Of a stretch of DNA of 64,000 bases, positions 46,193 to 54,686 are shown piece by piece. The DNA is from Granulosicoccus sp965214025 (GTDB lineage: Bacteria > Pseudomonadota > Gammaproteobacteria > Granulosicoccales > Granulosicoccaceae). Position 1 is the first letter of the stretch; the number at the start of each line of letters is the position of its first letter. The stretch is taken from the NCBI GenBank assembly GCA_965214025.1, contig CBDCAW010000031.1:1-64000 (forward strand). The letters are read 5' to 3'. The translations under genes were made by a program, and so were the position numbers. Below the pieces are notes generated by a model, which was not told the DNA's origin, made no database searches, and saw only the letters and a list, made by a program, of their open reading frames with translations.

Positions 46193-47591
46193 CATCGCAA
46201 GCCGCATAGCTCGCCGAGTGGCTCGCCAAGTGGCTGACCGAAAGGCGTGCCGGATCGCCGGGCGCACGCTGGTCATCATGCTCGGGCTGCCGATGGCGTC
46301 AGCCATGACGCCTGCGAACGCTGCGCAGTGGAACCTGGATCGCAGGCTCATCGTCGGTGTGCTGCACTCGGACAATCCGGATCAGCTTGACGACGAGAGC
46401 AAGCGTGGCGAGACCGTCGGGCAGTTGAAACCGACGCTGTCGCTGTTCCGGCGTGGCAAACGCAGTGACCTGCTGCTGCTGTCGGAGCTTGAGTACCTGA
46501 GGTCCGATAGCGATGATGAGGATGCACTGCGCCCCAGGGTCTTCAGTTCATTGGCTTCCACGGTGGTGGAGAACCGTTTGTTCTTCGACACCAGCGTTGA
46601 GGTGGCCAGGGCTTCCACGGGTGCCGGCAATGTCGTGTTCGACTCGCTGAATCTGAACGGCGAACAAGATACCACCTACGACGTCAAGGTCGGACCACGG
46701 GCCGAAGTGGAGCTGAATCCGTTGACCGACCTGAGCCTGGATTACACCTTCAATGCCTTCGTCGCCGAGGGCGATGAGATCCGCGACAGCACCACCAGCC
46801 AGGCGGCACTGGACATCCGCCACGATCGGTCCGATCGTGGCTATGAGCTGGGGTCGACCCTGTCATACGAGCATTCGGATATCGACGACCAGGAGCCTCT
46901 GGTCGAGCGCTACGCGGCTACGTCGGCCAGTGTCGCACTGAGTTCGTTCTGGCAGGCTGAAGGCACACTTGGCCGTGAATGGACCCAAGTTCCACTGCAG
47001 ACCGCCGCGGCCGGCGAGCCCGAGACGTTCGAAGAGAACGGTACCGTCTGGGATGTGGGCCTGACCTGGAAGCCTACCGCCCGAACCTCGTTGTCGGCAG
47101 GCTACGGCCGGCGGTTCTACGGCGAACGGCCGCGGGTGGAGCTGACGCACAGCACGCGTCATGCCCGCTTCTCACTAAGCTGGTCGCGTGATCTCAGCCG
47201 GTCCAGAGCCGTGCTGGCGGACCCTGATTTCCCCGTGGTAAGTGGCGATCCGTCCGGGTCGCTCGCGGGTGGTTCGACGGATGAAGCGCTCTCTAGCCCT
47301 CGCCTGGAGCGGGTGGTCAACGAGATAGCCGTCGAGGAGCAGGTACGGGCGGACTACCGTCTGCTGGGGCGCGTGTCGGAGTTGCGTCTCGAAGCCTTGT
47401 ATACCCGGCAGGATCTGGAATTCCAGTCAGCCGATACCAACGCCTACGATTTCAGCGTGCGCACTTCGCTGACGCGGCGGCTGGGAAAGATCACCTCGGT
47501 GACAGCCTCCTACCAGCATACGAACGGGGACTCCGAATCGCGCTTCCATGAGAACCGGGTGAGACTGGCATTGACCCTCGACCTGCAATAA
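46185..47591 (+). CDS. Outer-membrane beta-barrel protein, XrtA-associated (TIGR03016-like)
   Basis: About 468 residues if it starts at the GTG at 46185, which overlaps the kinase end. A basic region with repeated R-I/V-A-R motifs leads to a hydrophobic signal LVIMLGLPMASAMTPANA and cleavage before AQWN. The rest alternates hydrophobic and polar residues in strand-length blocks (for example LSLDYTFNAFVAEGDEI, RTSLSAGYGRRFYG, ARFSLSWSRDLS) and ends VRLALTLDLQ, a classic barrel ending with C-terminal aromatic/aliphatic alternation. The family is a conserved partner of exosortase-A export genes and may be the outer-membrane pore. Confidence 0.85.
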   Translation: MHDIASRIARRVARQVADRKACRIAGRTLVIMLGLPMASAMTPANAAQWNLDRRLIVGVLHSDNPDQLDDESKRGETVGQLKPTLSLFRRGKRSDLLLLSELEYLRSDSDDEDALRPRVFSSLASTVVENRLFFDTSVEVARASTGAGNVVFDSLNLNGEQDTTYDVKVGPRAEVELNPLTDLSLDYTFNAFVAEGDEIRDSTTSQAALDIRHDRSDRGYELGSTLSYEHSDIDDQEPLVERYAATSASVALSSFWQAEGTLGREWTQVPLQTAAAGEPETFEENGTVWDVGLTWKPTARTSLSAGYGRRFYGERPRVELTHSTRHARFSLSWSRDLSRSRAVLADPDFPVVSGDPSGSLAGGSTDEALSSPRLERVVNEIAVEEQVRADYRLLGRVSELRLEALYTRQDLEFQSADTNAYDFSVRTSLTRRLGKITSVTASYQHTNGDSESRFHENRVRLALTLDLQ

Positions 47592-47687
47592 CTGAATTCA
47601 AGCACAGCCGCATGGTGTCCGATAGCAGCTCATTGAAGGGACCGCGGGAATCAGGGGAATCGTGAAGCCGGTACGAATACGTTGTAC

Positions 47688-47754
47688 GGCTGCGGCTGCG
47701 GCTGCGGCTGCTGGCTGCTGGTGCTGGTGCTGCTGCTGGTGCTGCTGCTGCTGC
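47688..47754 (+). repeat. CTG/GGCTGC-rich simple repeat upstream of the FemAB gene
   Basis: Four copies of ggctgc grade into ctg/gtg triplets over about 67 bases, directly after the barrel gene and before the FemAB frame. The open frame continues through it, reading poly-Ala then Trp/Cys runs, which is very unlikely to be protein. It is best seen as a length-variable upstream tract. Confidence 0.9.
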
Positions 47755-47847
47755 GATCGCGACCGGGGGCGAGTTGCACTGGCGGTCCTGCTGATGGCGA
47801 CATCGAGAAGCCGGCTTCGGACTGCCAGCCCGGCTGTCACCGGGTCG

Positions 47848-49395
47848 ATGGAAGGTGCCCGATCAGACGCTTTGATGAACGATCTGAAAGCCTGGCGCAA
47901 GCAGCTCGCCACCAACCCGCGCGCAGCAGTGATCGAATTGCAGGCCTGTGTCGACAAGCGCGCCGACGGTGACGAGCGGGGCGGTGAGCGGGACGAATTG
48001 TTCGAGTCGCTGGTGCCACTGCTGGCACACCAGACGCAGCTGACGGACGAACGCAGTGCCATCAGTGCCACCATCGGCAAGTTGAAACGATCGGGCCAGC
48101 CGGTTGATCAGGCGATCAGCAGCGTCAGCGATCTGAGCGCTCGACTGAAGCAGACACAGGAACGCGTCGATGACCTGATCGAACGTGCACTGAGGCAGGC
48201 CGGGCCCGGCATCGATTCGGATGCCGTAGCGATGCCAGGCACATCCGGCGTCGATGCAGTTACCCCGACGACGCTTGCGGGGCAAGTACCGGAAGGGCCC
48301 GGCCAGTTCAGGCATATCGCGAGCGTGCAGACGACGATCGAGGGCGTTCGTGTCGTACGACTCCAGGATACGGGGCCGCATGGCCGGGCAGACCATGACG
48401 ATTGGAACCGCTACGTGGCGGCTCACTCTGCGGCAACGCACTATCACCAGTACGCATGGCGAGAGCTGATCGAATCGCGCTTCGCCGCCAACTGCGTCTA
48501 TCTGATGGCCCGTGATGCCGACGGCAAGGTGGTCGGAGTACTGTCCGCCGTGATCATGAAGAGCCACCTGTTCGGCACGTTCGCGTTGTCGATGCCCTAC
48601 CTGATCTACGGTGGGCCTCTGGCAGATGATGTGTCGGTGAGCGAAGTGCTGGCAGCACGCCTGAGCTCGTTCGCGGGTGAAGCAGGGGCCAGCCGTACCG
48701 AGCTTCGGGAGACCCAACCGCGGGCGCATTGGTCGACGGCGACCGAAAAGGTATCGATGATCAAGGTACTACCGGGCACCATCGCCGAGTTGAACGCCGG
48801 CCTGAGTGCCAAGGTACGCTCGCAGGCAAGACGCGCCGCGCGCGAGCCGTTGACCTTTCAGCTCGGCGGGTCAGAACTGGTAGAGGGCTTCTACCGGGTG
48901 TTCAGCGAAAAGATGCGTGACCTGGGAACGCCCGTGTACTCGCGAGCCTTCTTCGACGACATCCTGCAGCGCTTTTCCGACTCCGCTCGGATTGCCATGC
49001 TCGAGCGGCATGGCGAGGTAGTCGCCGCCGCACTGATCATTCGCTTTCGGGATACCCTGGAGGTGCCTTGGGCGGCTTCGAGGCGCAAGTATGACGCCAG
49101 CGCCGTCAACATGCATCTCTACCACAAGCTGTTGGAGACGGCCCAGCAGGAGGGTTGCCGGTATTTCGATTTCGGCCGTTCCACACGCGACGCACCCACG
49201 TTTCGCTTCAAGCGCCAATGGGGTGCGGAACCTTATCCTCTGTATTGGCACTCGTTGGCGGCGCCGGGCCATGAGCTGCCCGAAGGTACCGGCAGCGGCA
49301 ACGTGATGAAGCTTGCGATCCGTGCCTGGCAATACCTGCCATTGCCGGTGGCGAATGTGCTGGGCCCACTGATCGCGCCCAAGCTGCCGTGGTGA
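47848..49395 (+). CDS. FemAB-like acyl/aminoacyl transferase, XrtA-associated (TIGR03019-like)
   Basis: 515 residues from the ATG at 47848 (an ATG at 47875 is also possible). An N-terminal coiled-coil region of about 130 residues precedes the transferase part. Later motifs are TATHYHQYAWRELIESRF-like (near 200), LSAKVRSQARRAAREPLTF, SMPYLIYGGPLADD and CRYFDFGRSTRDAPTFRFKR, the last being the family signature. FemAB enzymes add amino acids or acyl groups using charged tRNA or similar donors; the XrtA branch has no proven substrate. The frame is open further upstream to 47662, but that extension encodes only the simple repeat. Last gene of the operon. Confidence 0.87.
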   Translation: MEGARSDALMNDLKAWRKQLATNPRAAVIELQACVDKRADGDERGGERDELFESLVPLLAHQTQLTDERSAISATIGKLKRSGQPVDQAISSVSDLSARLKQTQERVDDLIERALRQAGPGIDSDAVAMPGTSGVDAVTPTTLAGQVPEGPGQFRHIASVQTTIEGVRVVRLQDTGPHGRADHDDWNRYVAAHSAATHYHQYAWRELIESRFAANCVYLMARDADGKVVGVLSAVIMKSHLFGTFALSMPYLIYGGPLADDVSVSEVLAARLSSFAGEAGASRTELRETQPRAHWSTATEKVSMIKVLPGTIAELNAGLSAKVRSQARRAAREPLTFQLGGSELVEGFYRVFSEKMRDLGTPVYSRAFFDDILQRFSDSARIAMLERHGEVVAAALIIRFRDTLEVPWAASRRKYDASAVNMHLYHKLLETAQQEGCRYFDFGRSTRDAPTFRFKRQWGAEPYPLYWHSLAAPGHELPEGTGSGNVMKLAIRAWQYLPLPVANVLGPLIAPKLPW

Positions 49396-49410
49396 GCCGC
49401 GCAGCCCAGA

Positions 49411-49462
49411 CCAGGGCCTGTGATCAATGAGCGCATAGGCGCCCATTGATCACAGGCCCTGG
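49411..49462. terminator. 19-bp perfect inverted repeat between convergent genes (bidirectional terminator)
   Basis: ccagggcctgtgatcaatg at 49411-49429 is the exact reverse complement of the bases at 49444-49462. The 14-base loop can form a small inner stem. There is no T-run on either side. It sits between the stops of the FemAB gene (+) and the second amidotransferase (-), so it could terminate both transcripts. Confidence 0.8.
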
Positions 49463-49489
49463 AAATCAGGTGCTAATCGACGACAATCC

Positions 49490-51430
49490 CTAGGCATGTC
49501 GCTGCAGCCAGATTTCGGTGGTCAGCAACTGCCACAGGAAGCGAGCGCGCTGCACCGGTGTGACCCCTGCCAGGGTACCGCCTAACAGGGCTTGCAACCT
49601 GTCGCGCTCGATGTAACGCAGCACCTGTGCGTTCGGTGCGCCGAGGCGGTCGTGGATCACCGGTTTCAAGCGCCCGTCCACCCAGTCGAGCAGCGGAGTT
49701 TCGAAACCACGCTTGGGCGCGTCGCACAGTTCCGTCGGCAGGTATCGTTGTGCCAGCGAGCGCAGCAGGCTTTTCGTCTGACGGCCGTCGATCTTCAGGG
49801 AATCACTCAAGCGGGGCGCGAGCTGTAGTATCTCAGAAGACAGGAACGGGCTGCGTGCCTCGAGCGAATGGGCCATGGCACCGATATCCATCTTGGTCAC
49901 CAGGCCACCCGCCAGCAGGGTGTCGAAGTCCATCATCATCAGCCTCGCCAAGTGTGAATGATCACTGGCGGCCAGGTGTTCATAGCGTCGCGACAGGGCT
50001 TCGCCGTGGCCAGGCTGGCGAAGCAGCCGTGCATCGAGCATCGTGGTGGTGGCCAGGTAACGTTGCAGGCCGTTCAACGACACCAGCGTGATGAGACGAT
50101 GGATGTAGTTGTACAGGCTCTGCTTGCGTCGCGGAGCGGGCAGCGCGTTGAGCAACTGACGGGCCAGGGCATGCACCTTGCCTGAGTCCGCCCGGTCCAC
50201 ACCCTCCATGCCCGGGGCAAAGCTGCCTGAGCCCGGTCTGCTCGAGACCTCCCCGACTGAATCAGACTGGCCCGGCTGCGCAGGTGACCGTCCTCCGGAG
50301 GTGAACAGCGGCAGACGTGCATAAGGTACGTAGCGCCGATAGCCTGCGAACTGCTCATCGGCACCGTCACCGGTGAGCACCACGGTAACGTGCTCCCGCG
50401 CGGCTCTGCTGACGTACCAGACCGGTACGATGGAATCGTCGGCCGTGGGTGTACCGTAGTTCGCCACGATACCTTCGATTTCCAGTGGTAGTGATGTGTA
50501 GTCGACCTCGAGCACCTGGTGGCGGGTACCGTAACGTTCAGCCACTTGGCGGGCCAGCGGAGATTCATCGAACTGGCCTTCGAAGGCCACCGTGAACGTA
50601 TCGAGCACGCCCACCTCGCCAGCGGCCTTGGCCACCACCAGGCCGCTGTCGATACCACCACTGAGGAAGGCACCCACCTTCAGGTCCGAGGCCAGCATCT
50701 GACGGCGTACCGCCTTCGACAGGGCCACATCGACAGCCTCCAGGGCCTCCTGCCTGTCGTGGATACGTGGCTTCGGTGACGAGAACAGGGTCTCGATGCC
50801 GAACCAGCGTCGATGCGTCAGGGTCAGGCTTTTGGTATCGACCATCAACCAGGAACCCGGTTCGAGCTCCTGCACCTGACGGAACAGAGTGCGTGAACCT
50901 GCCTTGAGCCCGGTGCCCAGCCAATCATTCAGGGCGCCGTCGTCGACGGAGGCGTCGGTGAGCTGTGCCAGTGCATTCAGTTCACTGGCGAACACCAGAC
51001 GTCGGGCGTTGTCAGTCCACACATAGAGCGGCTTCTCGCCCACCCGGTCACGTGCCAGCCACAGCGAATCCGAACGGGTGTCGTGCAGGGCGAAGGCGAA
51101 CATGCCATCGAGCTCGTGCAGGCAATCCGGCCCGAGCTTTGCATACAGGGCTAGCAGGGTTTCCGTATCGGAGCCGGAACGACAGTCCAATGAGTGGCGC
51201 TCACGCAGTTCCCGATGGTTGTAGATCTCGCCGTTGTAGGCGATGGTCAGGGGCCCTCGGCGCATGGGCTGTGCCCCGCCGGGTGCATCGATGATGGCCA
51301 GGCGAGTATGCAACAGGTGCACCTGGCCCTCGCGGTGTTGCCCGCAGTCGTCCGGGCCGCGATGGTGCAGCAGCTCGAGTACGTGTTCGACGGGCAGGGG
51401 CGAGTTGATCGAGCCGGCAATGCCACACAT
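49490..51430 (-). CDS. Asparagine-synthase-like glutamine amidotransferase (second copy)
   Basis: 646 residues starting MCGIAGSINS, so the catalytic Cys is residue 2. The glutaminase part shows LLHHRGPDDCGQHREG and AYNGEIYNHRELRER. The synthetase part has AFLSGGIDSGLVVAKAAGE and LTGDGADEQFAGYRRYV. A Ser/Gly/Pro-rich insert of about 45 residues follows PYARLPLFTSGGRSPAQP. It is distinct in sequence from the copy at 9435. It is convergent with the export operon and divergent from the next module. It probably amidates a carboxyl on the glycan (inference). Confidence 0.88.
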   Translation of the reverse strand: MCGIAGSINSPLPVEHVLELLHHRGPDDCGQHREGQVHLLHTRLAIIDAPGGAQPMRRGPLTIAYNGEIYNHRELRERHSLDCRSGSDTETLLALYAKLGPDCLHELDGMFAFALHDTRSDSLWLARDRVGEKPLYVWTDNARRLVFASELNALAQLTDASVDDGALNDWLGTGLKAGSRTLFRQVQELEPGSWLMVDTKSLTLTHRRWFGIETLFSSPKPRIHDRQEALEAVDVALSKAVRRQMLASDLKVGAFLSGGIDSGLVVAKAAGEVGVLDTFTVAFEGQFDESPLARQVAERYGTRHQVLEVDYTSLPLEIEGIVANYGTPTADDSIVPVWYVSRAAREHVTVVLTGDGADEQFAGYRRYVPYARLPLFTSGGRSPAQPGQSDSVGEVSSRPGSGSFAPGMEGVDRADSGKVHALARQLLNALPAPRRKQSLYNYIHRLITLVSLNGLQRYLATTTMLDARLLRQPGHGEALSRRYEHLAASDHSHLARLMMMDFDTLLAGGLVTKMDIGAMAHSLEARSPFLSSEILQLAPRLSDSLKIDGRQTKSLLRSLAQRYLPTELCDAPKRGFETPLLDWVDGRLKPVIHDRLGAPNAQVLRYIERDRLQALLGGTLAGVTPVQRARFLWQLLTTEIWLQRHA

Positions 51431-51734
51431 TCACAGAGGATGCCATGACCTGTTGACTGGCAATGATGGCGCGTATCGGCGCTCATTCGTGCACTGGGTA
51501 TCAATCCGGTATTATTCACGATTTGTTCGGTCGCAGGCACGATCGCGATGCCGCTATCAGTCGGTGCGGCACCGTAGAATGCGAATCAGATCTCATTGCG
51601 GCTTCGCTCCCCTCCGTACGGTTTGCCTTCAGTGGCCGTTTTCCTTGCAGCTCCAGACTAGACGCCATTCTGCAATCACGCGCCTATTCACGCAGGCGCC
51701 TGTCGATAATGAAAGTGTTGCCGCTATCTGATTC
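51431..51734. promoter_or_regulatory. Divergent intergenic region before the polyprenyl-arabinose module
   Basis: About 304 bases between the divergent amidotransferase and HAD-UbiA genes, less GC-rich than its surroundings. A 6-bp stem (gcgcct ... aggcgc at 51680-51699) is the only symmetry noted. Promoters for both genes are expected here but no clear boxes could be chosen. Confidence 0.35.
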
Positions 51735-53234
51735 ATGACTGCTTTTGCCGACATCAACACCTCCGACACGCAGCTCGTGGGCGGGGCCGCGGATGGAGCC
51801 GCCGACGGGTCCGCACAGGGGGCCGGGGTGCCGTTGTGCGTGGATCTCGATGGCACCTTGACGCATACCGACATGCTGTACGAATCGCTGCTCACGCTGG
51901 TCAAGCAACAGCCCATGAGCGTGTTTCGGTTGCCGATGTGGCTGTCGCAAGGCAAGGCCAACCTGAAGACACAGATCGCCACGCGCATCAGCCTGCAGGG
52001 TGGGCGCTTTCCGATCAATGAAGAGGTGGTGGATTTCGTTCGCGAGCAACGCAAGCACCGTCGCACCCTACTCGTCACCGGCAGCCATCAGTCGTTGGCC
52101 GAAGCGGTGGCCGAGCGTGTCGATGTGTTCGACGAGGTGCAGGGCAGCGACGCCTCCGTGAACTTGACGAGCAACAACAAGCGGCGCTGGCTGGTCGAGC
52201 GTTTCGGCGAGCAAGGGTTCGATTACATCGGCAACGATGATGACGACTTGCGGGTGTGGCCGGCGGCACGCGAGGCTCTCGCTGTTTCACACCCCGGCGG
52301 TATCGCCGATCGCGCCGGCATGACCTTCAGCCGCGTGTTCCGGGTGGACAGGCCGGTACGGCGCGATTTCACGAGCCTGATGCGCGTTCATCAGTGGTCG
52401 AAGAACGCGTTGATACTGGTGCCGTATTTCCTTGACCAGCGGTTCAACGATGGTCAGGCGACTGTTGCAATACTGCTGGCGTTCCTGGCCATGAGCCTGC
52501 TGGCGTCGATGACGTACATCTTCAACGACATGCTCGATCTGCAGGCCGATCGGCGCAACGCCACCAAGTCGTTGCGCGCGTTGCCCAGCGGCCGAGTGCC
52601 CTTGCTCACAGGCTTCAAGGTGATGGCCGTGCTGGCGCTGTGCGTGCTGCTGATCTGCGTGTTCCTGCCGCTGGCGTTCAACCTTGCGCTGGCCTCCTAC
52701 CTGGTGCTCACCTTGCTGTATTCCTTCTGGCTCAAACAGCACGCGATCATCGATGTCGGCATGATCGCCGGGTTGCACACCTTGCGGGTGGTCGCCGGTA
52801 CGCTGGCGATCTCGGCTCAGTTCTCTTTCTGGTTGCTTGCGTTCTCCATGTTCTTCTTCTTCAGCCTGGCGCTGGCCAAGCGGGTGGCCGAACTGATCAA
52901 CCTGGAGAAGGCCGGTCGCGAAGCCACGCTCGGCCGCGACTATCAGGTCGCGGACGTACCTGTGCTGCTCGCCAGCGGCGTATCCACCGGTTACCTGTCG
53001 GTGCTCGTGGTCGCGCTCTACATCAACAGTGACAAGGTGCGCGGCATCTATGGCATGCCGGAACTGCTATGGCTGGTCTGTCCGATACTCATGTACTGGG
53101 TCGGGCGCATCTGGATGAAGACCGCTCGCGGCCTCATGCACGAGGATCCGATCGTCTTCGGTATCCGTGATCGCATCAGCCGACTTACCTTCGCCATGCT
53201 CACGCTGGTGGTCGTGTTGGCCATGCTGCTATGA
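51735..53234 (+). CDS. HAD phosphatase-UbiA prenyltransferase fusion, decaprenylphosphoryl-phosphoribose synthase-like
   Basis: 499 residues. A HAD domain comes first (VDLDGTLTHTDMLYESLL; LLVTGSHQSLAEA; DYIGNDDDD). A UbiA-type membrane domain of about 8-9 helices follows, with the Asp-rich NDMLDLQADRRN motif and KRVAELINLEKAGREATLGR, which resembles DPPR synthase (Rv3806c, UbiA) rather than quinone enzymes. DPPR synthase joins 5-phosphoribose from PRPP to polyprenyl phosphate; a phosphatase then removes the 5-phosphate. Here both steps would be in one chain (inference). The DprE1- and DprE2-like genes directly downstream support this. Inner membrane. Confidence 0.88.
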   Translation: MTAFADINTSDTQLVGGAADGAADGSAQGAGVPLCVDLDGTLTHTDMLYESLLTLVKQQPMSVFRLPMWLSQGKANLKTQIATRISLQGGRFPINEEVVDFVREQRKHRRTLLVTGSHQSLAEAVAERVDVFDEVQGSDASVNLTSNNKRRWLVERFGEQGFDYIGNDDDDLRVWPAAREALAVSHPGGIADRAGMTFSRVFRVDRPVRRDFTSLMRVHQWSKNALILVPYFLDQRFNDGQATVAILLAFLAMSLLASMTYIFNDMLDLQADRRNATKSLRALPSGRVPLLTGFKVMAVLALCVLLICVFLPLAFNLALASYLVLTLLYSFWLKQHAIIDVGMIAGLHTLRVVAGTLAISAQFSFWLLAFSMFFFFSLALAKRVAELINLEKAGREATLGRDYQVADVPVLLASGVSTGYLSVLVVALYINSDKVRGIYGMPELLWLVCPILMYWVGRIWMKTARGLMHEDPIVFGIRDRISRLTFAMLTLVVVLAMLL

Positions 53235-53331
53235 CCTGCGTGTTCAGGAAGGCTGGCGGACTCATCTTGTCGGGTCAGCGCGAATCGGGTCAATGCGAAC
53301 CACGCGCGAGATCATCGTGGGAACCAGCGGC

Positions 53332-54648
53332 ATGAGTACCTATCGCAGCTGGGGGCACCTGCCCGAGATCGACCAGACGGCGAGGGTGCCGCAATGGTGC
53401 AGCGACACGGCGGACTTGCTCGACGAGAAGCCGTTGCGCGGTACGTCGCGGTTGCCGTTCGGTGCCGGTCGCAGCTATGGCGATAGTTGCCTGAACAGCC
53501 GGGGTGAGCTGATCGACACACGCTCGCTGAACCGATTCATCCGCTTCGATCGTGAGCACGGTGTGCTGTGTGCCGAACCCGGGGTCAGCCTGTCGCAGAT
53601 CCTGGCGTTGATCGTGCCGGCGGGCTGGTTTCTGCCAGTGTCTCCCGGTACCAGCCATGCCACGCTTGGCGGGGCGATCGCCAACGATGTCCATGGCAAG
53701 AACCATCATCGCGATGGCACCTTCGGCCGTTTCGTGAAGAGCTTGCGGCTGGCGCGTTCCGACGGCGGCGTCGTGACCTGCAGTAGCGAAGAGAACAGCG
53801 AGCTGTTCGCCGCCACCATCGGTGGGCTGGGGCTGACCGGGTTGGTCACCCAGGCCACGATTCAGCTCATCCCGATCACAAGCAGCGACATGGACGTGCA
53901 GGTACGCCTGTTTCGCGGGCTCGACGAATTCCTTGCACTCTCGGAGCAGTTCAAGGCCGAATGCCGGTACACGGTGGCGTGGCTCGATTGTGCGGCCAGC
54001 GGGACGGAGTTCGCCCGCGGCGTTTTCCTGGCAGCGAATCACGCGCAGGGCGGGGTGAAAGAGGCCGCCGACGCAGGCTCGAAACTCGGCATTCCGGTGG
54101 CCCTGCCGAATTGGACGCTCAACCGTTGGTCGGTATCCGCATTCAACAAGCTGTATTTCAATCGCCATCGCCTGCTCGACGGCAAGCGCATGCGTCAGCA
54201 TTACCAGGGCTTCTTCTACCCGCTCGATGCGATCCATCAGTGGAACCGGATCTACGGGTCCGGTGGTTTCTATCAGTACCAGTTCGTGGTGCCACTTGCC
54301 GCACGCGATGCGCTCGAGTCGATACTGTCGCGCATCGTGGCCAGCGGCATGGGCTCGTTTCTCGCGGTGCTCAAGCAGTTCGGCGATATCACTTCACCCG
54401 GCATGTTGTCCTTTCCCAGGCCGGGGCTGTGCCTGGCGTTGGACTTTGCCAACCGTGGCCCCCGTACCGAGACCTTGCTACGCGAGCTTGACGACACCGT
54501 CATGGCCGCCGGCGGTGCCGCCTACCCGGCCAAGGATCGCCTGATGCGAGCCGAGGCCTTCACACGATATTTCCCGCGTCAGGCCGAGTTCAGTGCTTGG
54601 GTGGACCCGCGATTCTCATCAGATTTCTGGAGACGGGTACATGGATGA
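53332..54648 (+). CDS. dprE1: DprE1-like FAD-dependent polyprenylphosphoryl-ribose 2-oxidase
   Basis: 438 residues from the ATG at 53332; 53293 is an alternative giving a 13-residue extension. FAD-binding PCMH-type motifs are LPFGAGRSYGDSCLNSRG, VSPGTSHATLGGAIANDVHG and HGKNHHRDGTFG, the last characteristic of DprE1. The C-terminal region has MLSFPRPGLCLALDFA and AAYPAKDRL, the latter aligning with the catalytic Lys region. DprE1 oxidises the ribose C2 to the keto form, and DprE2 then reduces it to arabinose. It follows the HAD-UbiA gene after 97 bases and precedes the DprE2-like reductase. Confidence 0.9.
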   Translation: MSTYRSWGHLPEIDQTARVPQWCSDTADLLDEKPLRGTSRLPFGAGRSYGDSCLNSRGELIDTRSLNRFIRFDREHGVLCAEPGVSLSQILALIVPAGWFLPVSPGTSHATLGGAIANDVHGKNHHRDGTFGRFVKSLRLARSDGGVVTCSSEENSELFAATIGGLGLTGLVTQATIQLIPITSSDMDVQVRLFRGLDEFLALSEQFKAECRYTVAWLDCAASGTEFARGVFLAANHAQGGVKEAADAGSKLGIPVALPNWTLNRWSVSAFNKLYFNRHRLLDGKRMRQHYQGFFYPLDAIHQWNRIYGSGGFYQYQFVVPLAARDALESILSRIVASGMGSFLAVLKQFGDITSPGMLSFPRPGLCLALDFANRGPRTETLLRELDDTVMAAGGAAYPAKDRLMRAEAFTRYFPRQAEFSAWVDPRFSSDFWRRVHG

Positions 54649-54686
54649 GCCGTCGGACGCTACCGTTGATTGCCGGAGACGAGTGC

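Noticed and set aside
47662..47847. N-terminal extension of FemAB through the CTG repeat
   Set aside because: It would encode poly-Ala and Trp/Cys runs unlike any signal peptide; a start downstream of the repeat is more credible.
51670..51705. Small inverted repeat gcgcct/aggcgc before the HAD-UbiA gene
   Set aside because: A 6-bp stem is expected by chance in GC-rich DNA; no further support for an operator or terminator.
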